DNA of 64,000 nucleotides from Perilla frutescens. Lineage: Eukaryota; Streptophyta; Magnoliopsida; Lamiales; Lamiaceae. Made by a program: the position numbers and the translations under genes. How positions within the stretch are numbered: position 1 is the first letter of the stretch; every line of letters begins with the position of its first letter. This document shows positions 32,492 through 45,710 of this stretch, one piece after another. The notes beneath the pieces were generated by a model, which was given only the letters and a program-made list of their open reading frames with translations, was not told the origin of the DNA and ran no database searches. The stretch is from positions 811,001 to 875,000 of the forward strand of contig BRKX01000010.1 in the NCBI GenBank assembly GCA_026008535.1. The letters are read 5' to 3'.

Positions 32492-35182
32492 TCAGGAGGC
32501 ATACAGGGGCTCAGGGTCCACCTTTCTTCTTATCCTTGAATTAAGAAACAAACAAAAAAAACAGAGTTACAACGACACCACGAGGCAGTTATGAAATTTG
32601 CAACGAGATCACTCTACTAGCTCGAGTACAAGCTCAGAGTCCCAATACGTTACTCCAATGAAATTTGTATTGTGTAAGTAGAGATCGTGTTCAAAAGGCC
32701 AGCTAAGTTTAAGTCATCATGTAGTGGAATGCACTAGAGAGATTTATGCGACTGTTGAGGTTCTTTAATTATCTGAATATCAAGAAAAGTTTTTTCAGCA
32801 CTCACCAGTTGTCCTCGACCCATTTACAGCCATCAGTATCTACCACGTGGAGGCTGTATGCATGTCGAGATGTACAAGACTTGTTCTCGAAACTGTAGAC
32901 CAGACACAACACATGAGAGACAAGCAATACGAGCGATATGATATTGCACAAGTTAATGGGAAAAACAAAACATTTGGAGTTCAAGGGAGGCAATGGACCT
33001 CTGATGAATAAGATCTCCATGAATGGCTACCAAGGAGCCAGCTTTTACTTCAATGGGAACGAAATCTTTTTGGTCATAGGATGGAGACGGTTTATCAAAG
33101 TGAACACCTGTCTCATCCCTAATGAATCTTCTAACAAGGCCATCTAAGACGAATCGAGAAGGAAAAAATCATCAATTTTTATGATGAAGTAATGGAGAAT
33201 TAAGTGAAGATAAGCGAATGAGGTATACCTTTATGAGACCCGGGAATGGCCCAGAGGCAACCGTTTGTAATTGTTGCATCTTCTAGAGCTAGCCACAACC
33301 CAGTGCAAGTTGGCGGGTCGGTATATAGAAATGAATTGTCCTGATGCGGGACTACTTCACCACCAATTCCAGGTTGCTGGGAGCATGGAATTTATGTAAA
33401 TACACATTAGAAAATACATGTGCAAAATGTGCTGAAAATTAGTTGTCATTTACAGGAAGGTTAACAAGTATGATATGTTAGCTCGAATTATTACTCATCA
33501 ACATGAAGGATTTCAAACATCAGTAAGCCAAACAGCGAATATTTCAGCAAAGAAGTTGTCGTGGTCCTGGGTGTGTCTCTTTAGATGTTTAGCAACTATA
33601 GAGGACATATATACCTGGAGAACTAGCAAATTCATAGAATAAATCATCAAATCGATGCATAATGCCATATTCATTTCCCAACAAGATTCAATCACTACTT
33701 TAGTCAGTTTTACATCTGAACCTATAAAATCTACAAAAGGATACAGTTCATTAGAATCTAGAAACTTCATATTTGAAAGGCTGACTTAACAGAATTCCAA
33801 GATACTAGAACCAGTTCGAACCAACTGCAGGTTCGTCCTTTTATTGGAAATTATCCGCTAAACATTGCATGAGCTTGATGTTAATGTTATCAATTAGTTA
33901 AAACCAACTTTGAGGAAATATATTACAATAAAAAAGCAAACCTTGAAAATATACATGGACTGAATGACTACTGGCCTTTTGTAACCTAAAGAACACAATA
34001 AGCTCAATGCTTTTTCTGAACTTGTGAAGCTCTTGAATATAGGGTCATGCTCATGTAATGCTGCAAGCAAAGTTTTCTCGAGTGAATGACCAAGAGATCA
34101 AACCAAAAACTCAAACAGAGAATAGAGGTTCAAGATTAAAATTTGCTACAAGGATATGGTAAATAAAAAATATAGGGTGAGAATCAAGCATACCATGCCC
34201 AACTTTATTTATCGATAATTGCTTTGGTTGCTTCAAATTCCCATCATCATCAAAAGCTTTCTCTGTCAAAACAAACAACACATGACATTGTTTAAGGCAC
34301 CAAACTATTAATCTACTATAACTACAACATTTAAGGAATCAATAGGTAATACGGCTATCAAGCACATTAGACGCGGAAGGGTCTGTATGATTGATGTGCT
34401 ACACGCCTACACCTAGTTGAAACACACGGGGCGGGGAGAGGGGGTTAGACTAAGCTTCTATTTTCAACTACTAGAACATCATATAAGATTCTAGTATCCT
34501 GGCCTGCCATGACATAAAAGAACTGCGGGACTTGAATTAAGCCAAAAGAGATAAATATGATGTCCTGACCAGATTAACTCAAATACGATGACAACAAATA
34601 TCAACTCAGTAACAAAGGCAAATAACATCAAATCAAACCCAATAACATAAAACAACTTACACACACACGTATATACATATATATAATCCAAATTATCATA
34701 CTACTAACTGCCACACATAAAGTAATGGTCAGACACTTTTCAAAGGATACTTCATCAAACAAGATAAGAATTCGAACAAGTAAACACAAAATAAAGTTGT
34801 TACTGCAAAATACAAGCACGAGGGAATCGCCAGAATGAATGACATAACCATACCTTCAAAGAAAAAGGAAATCTTTTCAGCACTTTCGAAGAAGTAATCA
34901 TCAGTCGTCTGTTGCTGAACACAATAAACCAAACTTCATTAAGCAAAACAAATTAATTCCACGAATTGGAAGAAGATGGGTAGAGCAAGATTAAATCTTT
35001 ACTTGGTTGGTGGTGGAGAAGATAGAAGCTTTGCTGGAAAAATCAAATTCATCAAGCAATTGCTCCATTCTTGACCTAAGCGATCTAATCTCATCAGCGC
35101 TGGCAAAAGATTCCAAAACCAAATAGCCTTCAGTGTTGAAGAACTCGAGCTGGTTTGGATTTAGGTTTCCGGCAATTCCCAT
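32492..35182 (-). CDS. Phytanoyl-CoA dioxygenase (PhyH) family protein
   Basis: Eight minus-strand exons: 35182-35003, 34914-34854, 34262-34194, 34060-33942, 33376-33229, 33143-32999, 32892-32806 and 32534-32492, in frame, giving 283 aa. PhyH enzymes are Fe(II)/2-oxoglutarate oxygenases that 2-hydroxylate branched acyl-CoAs. The iron ligands are visible: H154 and D156 in VPHQDNSF, and H239 in IHGDLIHQSFENKS. R250, eleven residues after H239, fits the 2-oxoglutarate arginine. Other family text includes FNTEGYLVLESF, TDDYFFESAEKISFFFE, KQLSINKVGHALHEHDP, GCLWAIPGSH and the ending IRRKVDPEPLYAS. The length equals what I recall for Arabidopsis PAHX. There is no obvious C-terminal PTS1, so a peroxisomal location is not shown. 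Exon 6 uses the donor AG|GTCCAT. Confidence 0.93.
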
Positions 35183-36323
35183 TACTGATTTTCTGTAGAT
35201 TTTCTGTAGGCTCGAAAAATTACAGAATTTTTTTTTTCTTCTTCAAGAGTGGGAAATTTCGAGTTTGCAAAGTGTATTGTTTATGTTTATCCAATAATTT
35301 TATTTCCCCTATATGTCTATGTCGCACAAGTCAAACCCACGTGGCGTTAGGATCTAATCTTGTCTTTTTTTCTTTTTCTTTTTCTTAATCTAATGGTTAA
35401 TTACCTTAAAAATAATTAATTTTGGACATCGTTATAAATTTAACATGAACTTTAAAAATAAATAAGTAAGACATTAATTTTTAACTTTGGTGTTATTACA
35501 CATTCCTAATTTAAAAAAAAATAAAAATTAACCTTCCGATTTAGGCTCCAACTTGGTCTTGTGTTACAAGCGTATGATGAATCGATCATCAGTTTAAAAA
35601 ACAAGTCAGTGTAGTCAAATTTAACAATCCCCAATTTTTCCCATTAATGCGAGTGTGGAATTTGATCATTTTAACGTCATTTTTCAAAAATTAATGGTCG
35701 GGCCACGACGAACTTGAAGACACGTCGACTGAATTAGAAATAAATTTGTTTTACAAAAAATTGGGATTGTTGAATAACATCCAACTTAAAAATTAGTGTT
35801 TTTTAATTGCTTAGTTTCAGTGTTGATGTTAAATGTATAACTATGTTCAAAGTTCATGATTTTTAAAGCAATTAACCCTTATCTAATACAAAAAGTTCAC
35901 AAATATGAGATGAGAATTGAGACCGAACATTTTTAACATGAATAAACCTTTTTATTTATTTTTTTAAGGAAAGTCAACCTTAAATATATTATGTAATTAT
36001 GTAGAATTTGGGCGTGTAGGAGAATATTTAGAAGAGATGGTTTGAATAATCCTTAAAATAATCAATTTCTTGATAGAAAATGGATGTGTATATCTTGTTC
36101 AAACTCTGTTGTGTAAGGTATTGTACAGTGAAACCGAAAAAAGTAATGTACAATCAATCAATGTACTACGTTTGTGATTTGTGTATCCACAACTCAGATA
36201 TATGATACAATGGGTGTGAGTGTGTATACCTCTGCTCTACTAGTTTGGAGGCTCCAGTAAAATTTGGAGGCAGCAGCATCACCGTCGTCGTCGACTCGTC
36301 GTCGCCGCCGTCAGAATCAACGA
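35183..36323. other. PhyH upstream region and O-fucosyltransferase 3' flank
   Basis: The first 100-200 bases are probably the PhyH leader and promoter. The rest is mostly a MITE (35395-35878) and AT-rich sequence; no gene seen. Confidence 0.5.
35395..35878. mobile_element. Fold-back MITE, same family as 14.1 kb (about 484 bp)
   Basis: Left GGTTAATTACCTTAAAAATA with TTTAACATGAACTTTAAAA; right, inverted, GGGTTAATTGCTTTAAAAAT with CATGAACTTTGAACATAG. An interior with CCCAATTTTT and AACGTCATTTTTCAAAAATT is also shared with the 14.1 kb copy. Confidence 0.75.
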
Positions 36324-39300
36324 TTACGACGGTGATCTCGCATCTTCTGTCTTGTTTGTGGCTTTGCACATGCAATCTGGACAAGGAAATGAATATATGG
36401 AGTCATTTGGTCTCTTCAACTGCATCCCTTTTGAAACGCTATTTGCTCTCATATTTACCATCTGCTTCTTGAAGTTTTTCCATCTGCACAATATGCAACA
36501 AGATATATATACAAAATGAAACAGAAACACACACACACGCATACATATATGATGTGTGTATAGAAAAGAGGAATACCCGATATTTGGATTGTCGAATAAC
36601 AGTGCCAACTTCCGTTTATCGGGCCTAATCGTCCGGGAATGTCCCCCGTAGAGGTATCGTCTGTGGCCAAGGAGGAGTTGTAGGAAGTTCCCACCTTGAG
36701 TTGGTACAAATACTTCACTGTGAAGGCAAACTGTGTAGTCTATAGCAGCCATTCTGGAAGAGTAATCCTGAAAATATAACTCATTTCAGATCATGAGAGC
36801 TTTAACTGAGCAAAACATAGCTTCTGTTGAAGAAGATGATGACCTGAAATGGAGCTAGTTCCTCTGCAGACGCCAGTGTTTCTTTAGTTTGTAATAATGG
36901 AAACATTTCCAGAAGAGGGGCCATGTACCTCTCAGAGTTATATATCTTCCCCGATGCTAAATAGATACAGGTGCTTTTCCCGAATCCCATACCCCTCAGC
37001 ATCAGACCTACCTGATTTGTTTTACATTACAAGGACTAGAAATGAGCTATGCATACATGAGGTTGGTTCTTATGTCAACAAAAGTTGATACTAGAAAATT
37101 CGAATTGGCAGAAATCACAATCAATTATGTCAAAGACGTAGGTAGTGCCATTTGAATGAAAAAACACAATTAGAATGCAATGTGCGAGTGAATGTTGAGT
37201 GAACCATATATGTAAAATCCTGAAATTAATTTTAGAGCAAAAGATCATGCAACGAGAAATTTAATGCAAGTGGCTCATCACTAAAGCTCATGCCTATAAT
37301 CAGAGTTCCAGCTTTGGTGATAATTGTTATGAGCAAGAAACTCGCATGGGAGAAAGGGAGGGGAAGGGGGTGAGGATGAAACTGAAGAGGATAAAGTTAT
37401 GTGCAGTACCTCTAAAGGTGTTAAGGGACAACTTCCATTTAATCTGATTCCTCCAGGAATTATGATTCGGCCTGGTTTGGTAAATTTTCCTTTCCAACCT
37501 CTTTCTCTTGCAGCATCCATGTCTATTTTTTCTTGCTTTCCGCCATCATATAAGCAACAAGAGAAAGCAACCATATCCTACAGAGAAGAGCATATTCAAT
37601 ACTTCATTTTGAAAGAGTTCGAATACATTCATATCCACCCAGACCGACCTCCTCAAATCTAAGATGCACAGATACATATTTGCCACCATTATTCACACTG
37701 CTCTCTTTCATTCTTTGTACCAAAATTTCACCAAGAGCTGATATGGGATTTGAAAAACTTAAAGCTTGATAATTTGCCATGCATCTAAGTCGTTGTACAG
37801 CAGGAGGAGCATCAGATGATAGTCGATTTGCGAAAGGTGAAAACCTTATAATCCTGATTTAAGAAGTACATGTGGGTTGGTTAAAATCCAAGAAGTGAAA
37901 AGTAAGTCACAAATGCTCAGGCATGAAGGATGAAAATAATTGCAGTAGTGATAAAAATGGTATACAAGCCGTGAGATCAGCTTATAAACTATAAATGGGA
38001 GAGGCATTTTAAAAAAATGGGAAGATAACGAAGTATTCCAAAACAAAACTTCACGCATTGACATCTAGTTGTGTGCAGCAGTGACAGAAGTAAACGTAAC
38101 AACTCCGACATAGATATCTATTGGCAATTTGGCATTCATCATTTCCGTATTACTATTATAATATCATGAGAAGCATGCAACAAAAGGGAACCAACAATAA
38201 ACCATGCACTAGGTGAGCCCAGAAATGAATAGATAAAATGGAAAGATAAAAAATGAATTATATTATTAAAAAGTCATAAATGCATTAACAATGACAGTGA
38301 GGGGAAGTTTTGAATGAAAATGAGAAACCATTATGACTCACTTTTCTTCAAGCAGCTTTGGAAGAACTGTATCCCTGTAGTAATTTATTGATGACCATGC
38401 TTTTATCCTGAAGTTGTACACGTTGCTCAAGTTATAGTCAAACCGCTCCATTATGTACCCAGGAATTGTCTTCACTATTCGAACATCACGTTCCAGTGTC
38501 TTAATAAAATATTCTTCATCATATATATCACTGAATTTGCTGTGCATGTCAAAAATCAGTATCAGTAACTTCTACATTTTGAAATAAAAGCATGTCAAAT
38601 TAGATGCTGCTGTAAGACATTGAACTGGGGCAAGACCCACAGATGTCCAAGTTGGGGTGGCATTCACCTTAAATAATCATAGTTTGTCTTCTCATATTAT
38701 GAAATTCATAATCACACTAGAACATTCTCACAGCCCATATGCAGAATTGTCATCTTTGTCCTAGTAAATGTGCAATTATTACTCAGAATTTTATTCATTC
38801 ATGGATGCAAAATATGACAGACATGATAATATCACACACCTTGGATCTTTCCAAATACTATGGAAATGGAAATATGGAATTATAAGAGTTGCATTCAGGT
38901 AGCCTGCCACAGCCACAGCATTGCATATCTGTTAACACAAGCACCAATGAGAGAGTGATGCTGCTAGCCCAGTGAATGTAGAAGTATAACGAGCTTTTAG
39001 TCATAAATGAAGAATGCTAACAGATAATATATACCGATGTTCTCTGCTGATTCAACCCACCGTTGGCCTCAACAAATATATATCCATTTGACTCGGGTAA
39101 GCCTACAATAATAAAGTATGTTTTACATTTAATGTACACAAGAGCATACATACCCTCTGCCTCAGGCTTAAATATATGCCAGTTAACAACAATCCTATAA
39201 GTTGATGCCTAAGAAAAATGAACAACGCCTAAAATATAAAAACTTAGAAGAGAACAAATAGAAACGAGCTATTCTTACCTCCTGATGACTTTTTGATGCA

Positions 39301-40910
39301 CGGTCTCCACTCACCGCCTTTATAAGAGTTTTTCCATACAGTGGATATCTGTAAGGAAGTTCAAAATTTTCCATTAATAGCATTGAACAGATGAGGGGAA
39401 GAGGGGGTGAGCAGATACTTCAAGATTGAGTGGAACTTGTAAATACACATTGATGTTACAAAGATTGTCATAACTTTGACCAAGGGATCCATGCTTGTTC
39501 TCGAAGATGACATCTTACCTTTCATGATTTGAATTAAGCAAAGGGCACACTCACAGCAACTACATTTGTGCAACATATAAACATAATAAAGAGTGCTAGA
39601 CAAATTTTCTCTAGAATAAACAGATAAGGACAAGAAAATAGTACATCTTGATTAGCTTTGTAAGACATCAGGGAGGTATAGCTCATTAAGCAATCCACTT
39701 GAGCCACATTTTCGAATTTATTGTAATGGATTAGGAAATTCCATGTCAGTCTAAATATTCTTATAAAAATAACAAAGCTCAACACTTGAACATCAAGATT
39801 CTATAGAGCGTGGTTTCTCATCATTCCTACATATTCTACATTAGGAAACCACCTGTCCCTTGCGGACACCCAAGCGTTGGAAATCCCCGTGTAAAAGGGA
39901 GAGGTCTCGGGTTTGGAAAAGAAACCACCTCATATATTATCAAATTCTCAAATCTAAAAGTCCTTGAAAAGAATCCAACTTTTTTTTTTGAGTTGGGGGT
40001 TGGGGGATTGGGATTCGTAAGCGGTCTCTCACCCTTTTGTAACGGAGGAATACAAACTAAGCTACATGCTATTGGTGAAAAGAATCCAACTTTAGTTGCA
40101 GAGTTTCTAACATATTAGAAGGAGAAGCTAGTGGCTGATCTAGATTCTAGAATAAATGATGGAGAGTAGACACCTATATACCAAAACGATGAAACTGAAT
40201 GTTCATTCATAGGATAGTAGAACTGCCAGAAAATGGGTGAAAACGTGAAAATGTGAAATACTACTAATGAATCAAACCTAACAATATCCAACTATTAAAA
40301 GCTAATGCTTTTCACATCTTAATCACTTCATTCATCCATGTGTTCCAAGATATCATCAAATCACCAGACTTCACAATTACTCCAATACTGTGAAAGACAG
40401 CAAAAGTGTCACAATCACCAAAAACTCAAAATCAGTAACACTTCAGATCAGCTTGACAAAGCACAACCGAATTCCAATTCTGGCAGAAGTAACAAAAAAG
40501 GAAAAGGAAAAAAATGACAAGACGCTATCGCAACTAACCGCATCAACAGACGAGTTGTCGGAGTCCATCTCGGATCGGAGCTTCGCGTAGAGCTGCGGGC
40601 TCCGATAAACCAAGCCGGGAGCATTCCTATGCTTAGCAACGGGGACAATATCATACGACACCGTTCCCATGTAGAACAGCATGACCGAAAGGTAAAGCAG
40701 GGGAGCGAAGAGAAATAGGCCCTGGCGCTTGAGGAGTACGGACAGCAATAGCCACCCGAGTCGCTGGGCGAGTGATTTAGAATCCGGCGGACGGACCGAT
40801 TTCCCGGCACGGTGGCGGTAGCGCGGGGAGCGGCTGCGTGACCGTGGCGACGCCGGCGGCGATGATCTCGGGCTGCAATTTCCGCTGCTGGGAAATCTGT
40901 ACGGTTTCAT
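36324..40910 (-). CDS. O-fucosyltransferase family protein (plant DUF246)
   Basis: Ten minus-strand exons: 40910-40539, 39348-39279, 39102-39035, 38928-38840, 38539-38342, 37853-37649, 37577-37410, 37011-36844, 36767-36577 and 36483-36324, in frame, giving 562 aa. The N terminus is Ser/Arg-rich (12-32) and cytosolic, followed by one membrane anchor at about 64-83 (GLFLFAPLLYLSVMLFYMGT), so it is a type II Golgi-type protein. The catalytic domain shows FVEANGGLNQQRTSICNAVA, LNATLIIPYFHFHSIWKDPS, YVSVHLRFEEDMVAFSCC, GRIIIPGGIRLNGSCPLTPL, YLASGKIYNSERYMAPL and the late motif FVPTQGGNFLQLLLGHRRY. The family is annotated as GDP-fucose protein O-fucosyltransferase-like; the acceptor for this member is unknown. 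The tail ends in a Cys-containing segment, CPDCMCK. Confidence 0.92.
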
Positions 40911-41989
40911 CGCTGTTGTATTGGCATTATAGTGAGGAATTACAATTGTGATGATGAATTTATGCAGGAGAATTCAAAGTTAGGGCGCACGTGCAGAATG
41001 AAGAGGAAGAGTGAGAAGAGAGAGAAGGGAATGATGCAGAGGATGATGATGATGCAGAATTCGTTAGGCACTGTTTGGGCAACGGCGTTCATGAATTTGA
41101 CATATATAATTTTATATTTATAATATATTATTTGTTAGAAAATGTAATTATAAAAAATAAGAAAATTAATTAATTTATGTTACGATAAATTATGTAATTT
41201 TTTGTATTATTTATTTTTCCATTAATTATAGCATACATTTATTAAAAGGATAATTAGGGCATGACCGATATGATGGAATCACGATTTCCGTGTTTATCCC
41301 AATCACATGGCTGATATGATTTTTCAATTGGGAATAGTCGTCCATGAATAAATCATATTTCCCATGAAAATGAGATTAGTCATTTCTCCCATTTTTTATG
41401 GTATTATGTATTCTTGATTATCAAAATAATTTATTTATTTATTTATTTTATGTTTTACAAAACTATATTTGTTTATTTTTCTACATTGTGTAACAATTCT
41501 CAAGGAAATATGTGAAGTTTTTACTAAAGGTATTCCTTATTAATAATAAACTCATTACTTATTGGATTGCAGTTAATAATAAGAAAAACTAGCATTTCTC
41601 TTGTGCGATGTACGGATAAAATACGTAGCATATTTATAATTATTTATCAAATTTTCAAAATAATTAATTTTCAAAACAAATATATAGAAAACAACGTGAA
41701 ATAAAAAAAGATGTTAATTGTATATTATAAATCAAGTATATTATTGTATCTAAAAAATATTCAATAAAAAACTTACTTTCTTCACAAAAATTTGAAACAC
41801 AACAATAATAAATTTATCAAATATGAAATTTATTATATACATACATATATATATATATATTAGCAATAATTTTAGAAGATAATTATTTTTCGCAATAATT
41901 AGCAATAATTTTTTTTGGCAATATATTATCAATAATTTTTTAGCAATAATTTTTTGGTGTCTAAAATTAGCAATCATTTTAGAAGAGAA
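40911..41989. other. O-fucosyltransferase gene upstream region and AT-rich spacer
   Basis: The first 150 bases are relatively purine-rich and are probably the leader and promoter of the minus-strand gene. From about 41860 to 41985 there are reiterated AGCAATAATTTT words. No gene recognised. Confidence 0.5.
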
Positions 41990-42008
41990 TTATTTTTGGC
42001 AACGATGA

Positions 42009-42009
<1 letters not shown>

Positions 42010-42071
<62 letters not shown>
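42010..42071. repeat. (ATT)n microsatellite, about 20 units
   Basis: Uninterrupted TTA/ATT trinucleotide run of roughly 62 bases, long enough to be polymorphic. Confidence 0.9.
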
Positions 42072-42470
42072 ATAGATTGAAAAAATAAAGATAATTATAA
42101 TCATCACCCTCATTTTACTATTTGACTCTTTTATGGCAATAGTAATAGTTGCAATCGAAATATAGATGATTGAAAAGAATGAGGAAGATATGAAATATCA
42201 CTTCCTCTTTCTTTATTAAAATAAATTAGATTCTATATTATTAAGTATTTAATACAAAAACAAATTATATTCTATATTATATATATATATATATATGTAT
42301 GTATATATGTGAATTGTGATGATTGCATGGGATTATACAGCCTATAGACAGCTTAATTAATGCGTGAACAAGTTGGCAAACACGTGCTTATGGGGCTTGT
42401 ACCTCAAAAAAATTCACACGTCTCGCCTCCTGTTGCGCCATATTTATAAGGTACAAGTAGAAGCGAATAA

Positions 42471-42511
<41 letters not shown>

Positions 42512-42588
42512 CATGTAACATGTTACGAGGTTATTAACATGTTAGCATGGTAACGAGTTCTTATTACTGTGTTAGCATATTAACGGAT

Positions 42589-42815
42589 TCTTATCAAATT
42601 GATAAATTATCAAGTCGTTATCGAGCTATCAAGTAACATGTTAATTTCTATCGTGTTTCAGATCATTGTCGTGTCTACACAATATGTCCAAACACATATT
42701 AACAGATTTTTATCAAATTGACAGATTATCGCATCATCGCATCAGTATTTGACTATCAAGTAACATGTTAATTTTTATAGTGTTTCAAATTATTATCGTG
42801 TCTACACAATAAAGT
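42589..42815. repeat. Diverged direct repeat of about 117 bp, two copies
   Basis: Both copies run TTATCAAATTGA..., CTATCAAGTAACATGTTAAT, GTGTTTCA.ATCATT and end CGTGTCTACACAAT (about 42591-42689 and 42709-42811). Preceding sequence (42515-42590) repeats CATGTTA and TTAGCAT words. Origin unknown; it may be a fragment of an old retroelement. Confidence 0.6.
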
Positions 42816-43289
42816 TAAACAATAGCCCGTTATTTTATCATGTCTTGTCAAAAGTTATCAATCCTACATTTAACATCTTTTTACGTGCAAGTATGGTGCA
42901 AATTCACTTATAAATAAGCTCTTAAACTTCTTTTAAGCTTTCAATATATAATTCATAATTTATTGGACAAGGCCAAGTAAAGAATATGCATTGCTTCCCA
43001 ATTACTCAAGTAATGGAATCATTATAACTACACTTCAAATTAACCCACTTAATCATAAATTTTCATATCTTTTTCTAATAGATAATTTCACTTTTAATCA
43101 CACTAGAATATAATCAAAAGACTCAAAACATTTTGTTTCATATATTCTGTTTTTTGTTCCATGGTTTATTAGCTCTGACACTTTTGATCCCACATTTTTT
43201 TTTTACATTTTTAGTTTGAAGTGTAGTGTGTTTGTGTATTTATTCAAAGGACATTTTAATTTCATTTTTTCAACAAATTATTAAGAAAA

Positions 43290-43495
43290 AGAGTAAAATA
43301 TCTAGTAAAAAAATCAACATAATACCTAACAAAACAACATAATATCCCAAAAAAATTCAGCAAAATATGCAATAAAACACCAAGCAAAATGCCCAACAAA
43401 TATCTAGCAAAATGCCCAACAAAACCATTTCAACTTCTTGCCAATATACGATTTTTGTTCAGCAAAATTCTCGACAAAATATACGAAAAAAAGGT
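43290..43495. repeat. Degenerate minisatellite of AACAAAATGCCC-like words
   Basis: Units such as CTAACAAAACAACATAATAT, CAGCAAAATATGCAATAAAA, AAGCAAAATGCCCAACAAAT and AGCAAAATGCCCAACAAAAC follow each other with 12-24 bp spacing. No open frame. Confidence 0.55.
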
Positions 43496-43837
43496 CGAAA
43501 TAAATATAAGAAAAAATATCCTATTTTAATGGGACTAAAAGTGAAATTATCTCTTTTTTAATTAAAAAATCCCCAAATAGTAGAATTTCCATATCATTAT
43601 ATATATGAATGAAGTCGGCGTTACTTTATTTATTTTCTTGTCTTTCTTCATTGCATAAAGCATGATTCGTGCTTCAAATCAAGAGGCAACAAACTATAAA
43701 GTAAATAATCACTCTGCAAAATTATAAAGAATACAATTAGAAGGGATTTTGGATTGATTAGCAGTTACCAAAACAAGCAAAGTAGAAACATCATATCCCC
43801 ATGCATACATTTGTTATATTCAAGAAACCCAAACAAG

Positions 43838-44259
43838 CTTGCTAGTCTGGGTTCGATTCGAAAAAAACTCATTCAAAACCTATTTGTTTTATGAGCGAGC
43901 CGAGTTCGAACCTCGAATTGAGCTAGACAAAAAATAACTCATTCAAAACCTATTTGTTTTCTATGCAAGCCGAGTTCAAACCTCGATCGCATTTCATGCA
44001 CTAAATTCGAGCATGAAACTTATATTTTCTAAACAAGTCGAGCTCGAATTTCGAAAATTTTCATGCATTTCCAACATTGAATTCAAGCATAACAAATATT
44101 TTTTCATGCATTTCCAACATTGAATTCAAGCATAACAAATATTTACGTAGCTGAACTCGAACAAAAAGAGAAAAAAAGCTCAAATCGAGCTCAAATATTC
44201 CTTAATGATCAGAGCTTGAAGAGCAGGGTGTTCGGCTCAGCTCGGTTCGTTTAGCCCTA
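43838..44259. mobile_element. Decayed copy of the GAGCTCGA hAT-like element with internal duplications
   Basis: The right end GCTCGGTTCGTTTAGCCCTA is the family tip. Inside, AACTCATTCAAAACCTATTTG occurs twice and TTCATGCATTTCCAACATTG twice, so the copy has tandem internal duplications. The left boundary is approximate and no clear target duplication was found. Confidence 0.55.
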
Positions 44260-44467
44260 ATTAGATAATTGAGTTTGGAGGCCAAAATCAAGCAACTTGA
44301 GAAATAAAAACACAAATGCATGTAGAAACTACCCAGAAATACCAACAATTTGCAGAAATAGTTGGATTAGCACAACACAATCACGGCCAAAAAGAGCAGT
44401 AAAAACGGCATCTTCCATTGTTTATTGGATTTCAAGAAAATAGTAAAAGAAATTAATGAAAGAACTA

Positions 44468-44915
44468 TCAATCATGCAGAGTCCCCAATATATCTTCATC
44501 CCTGTATAAATGGTACCTGCATTCCCACAAATATAAGAGAGAGAAAGAGAGAGAGATACAGAGAGAGAGAGAGAGAGTATTGGAAGATGAGATCTCACTC
44601 TTTTTCGCCTAACTTGATTTGAGTGCCGCCATACTCCGGCAACAAAACCTCGTCGCCTTCCTTCACCGCAACCGGAATACGATTCCCGGCGGCGTCGCGC
44701 GTCCCCGGCCCCACTGCGATCACTTTACCAGAGTTCAACTGCAGACAGATCGATCATAAACCCTAGATCCAGAACACCGAACCCAAAATCACGAGGAAAA
44801 TCGATGCTACCTTCGATGATTTCTCAGGGAGGAGAATTCCAGCTGTGGTTTTGGATGGGGGCACTAATTTCTCCACCAGTATTCTGTTCAGACTTGGGAT
44901 TAAGCGTTTCGCCAT
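44468..44915 (-). CDS. CPN10: 10 kDa chaperonin (CPN10/GroES), mitochondrial type
   Basis: Three minus-strand exons: 44915-44811, 44738-44599 and 44516-44468, in frame, giving 97 aa, a full-length single GroES domain. CPN10 is the heptameric lid that works with HSP60 in protein folding. The product starts MAKRLIPSLNRILVEKLVPP, with the mobile-loop region SKTTAGILLPEKSSK, then SGKVIAVGPGTRDAAGN, PVAVKEGDEVLLPEYGGTQI, KLGEKEYHLYRDEDILGTL and HD at the end. There is no separate presequence, as usual for mitochondrial CPN10, and one domain only (chloroplast CPN20 has two). Intron 2 is 82 bp and mostly a CT microsatellite; if it is retained, translation stops right after LGEKE. Confidence 0.95.
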
Positions 44916-45690
44916 TTCAATTGATCAATTACAACCACCAGCTGCACAAATCTGATCTCTCTCTCTCTCTCTCTCTCTCTGTAGAAATTGGTGAGAGAAA
45001 GTAGAAAGTTCTAGATTTCTTCGTTGTTTAGGGTTTTGTAAGGGTTTTACGATTTGAGGGGTAAATCCGTAAATGTTTGTTTGGGCTCATTTTGGGCCAA
45101 CTTCGCCAACTATAGAAGATTCGAAGCGGCCCAAATAGGTTCCAAAAAAAATACTAATGTCGTTAACATAACGAGAGATAAAATAAAAATAAAAATCACG
45201 TCACACGTAATTAATATCTCCTTAATATGTTCATATGATCCCGAAATATATTTTGAAAAATACATTACGTAAATATGTATTTTGATTAAATAAAAATAAA
45301 TTTGGGCACTGCTCGTTTGGGCGACATCAAATCTTCTGCCAGCTATCGCTTCAAATTAGTACAATTAAATTGAACATACTATTGTTCAAATTTGTTTAAA
45401 ATACTATTGAGTTTTAAAATTTATGTTTGATTACTCGTCTAAACAAGCTTTAATCGGGTCGAATTCGAGTATTTCTTCACTTGACCAACTCATTTTGGGC
45501 CAAGTTATTAGTTTTTAGTTCAGAACTTATAGCCCTATGTGTAGACTTTAAATGGAAAATTTTGATCCGCCCTACTGAAAAGTGTCTGGATTTTTTTTAA
45601 TTCATCAAAAATATACATTTTAAAAATATTTTGTAAAAAAAAAATTGAGGACGTCTATCACAAGATTAAGTAAATATTAATTATGTTGGT
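44916..45690. other. CPN10 upstream region and spacer
   Basis: A CT run (44957-44979) lies 42 bases before the ATG on the CPN10 side, likely leader or promoter. About 45320-45538 ends TTATAGCCCTA and contains TCGAATTCGAG words; it may be a very old TAGGG-tipped element, but this is weak. Confidence 0.4.
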
Positions 45691-45710
45691 CCTGATTTTT
45701 TTCACCTCCT

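Noticed and set aside
44425..44622. Plus-strand 65-codon frame
   Set aside because: Antisense to CPN10 exon 3 and the GA repeat; the minus strand encodes the real protein.
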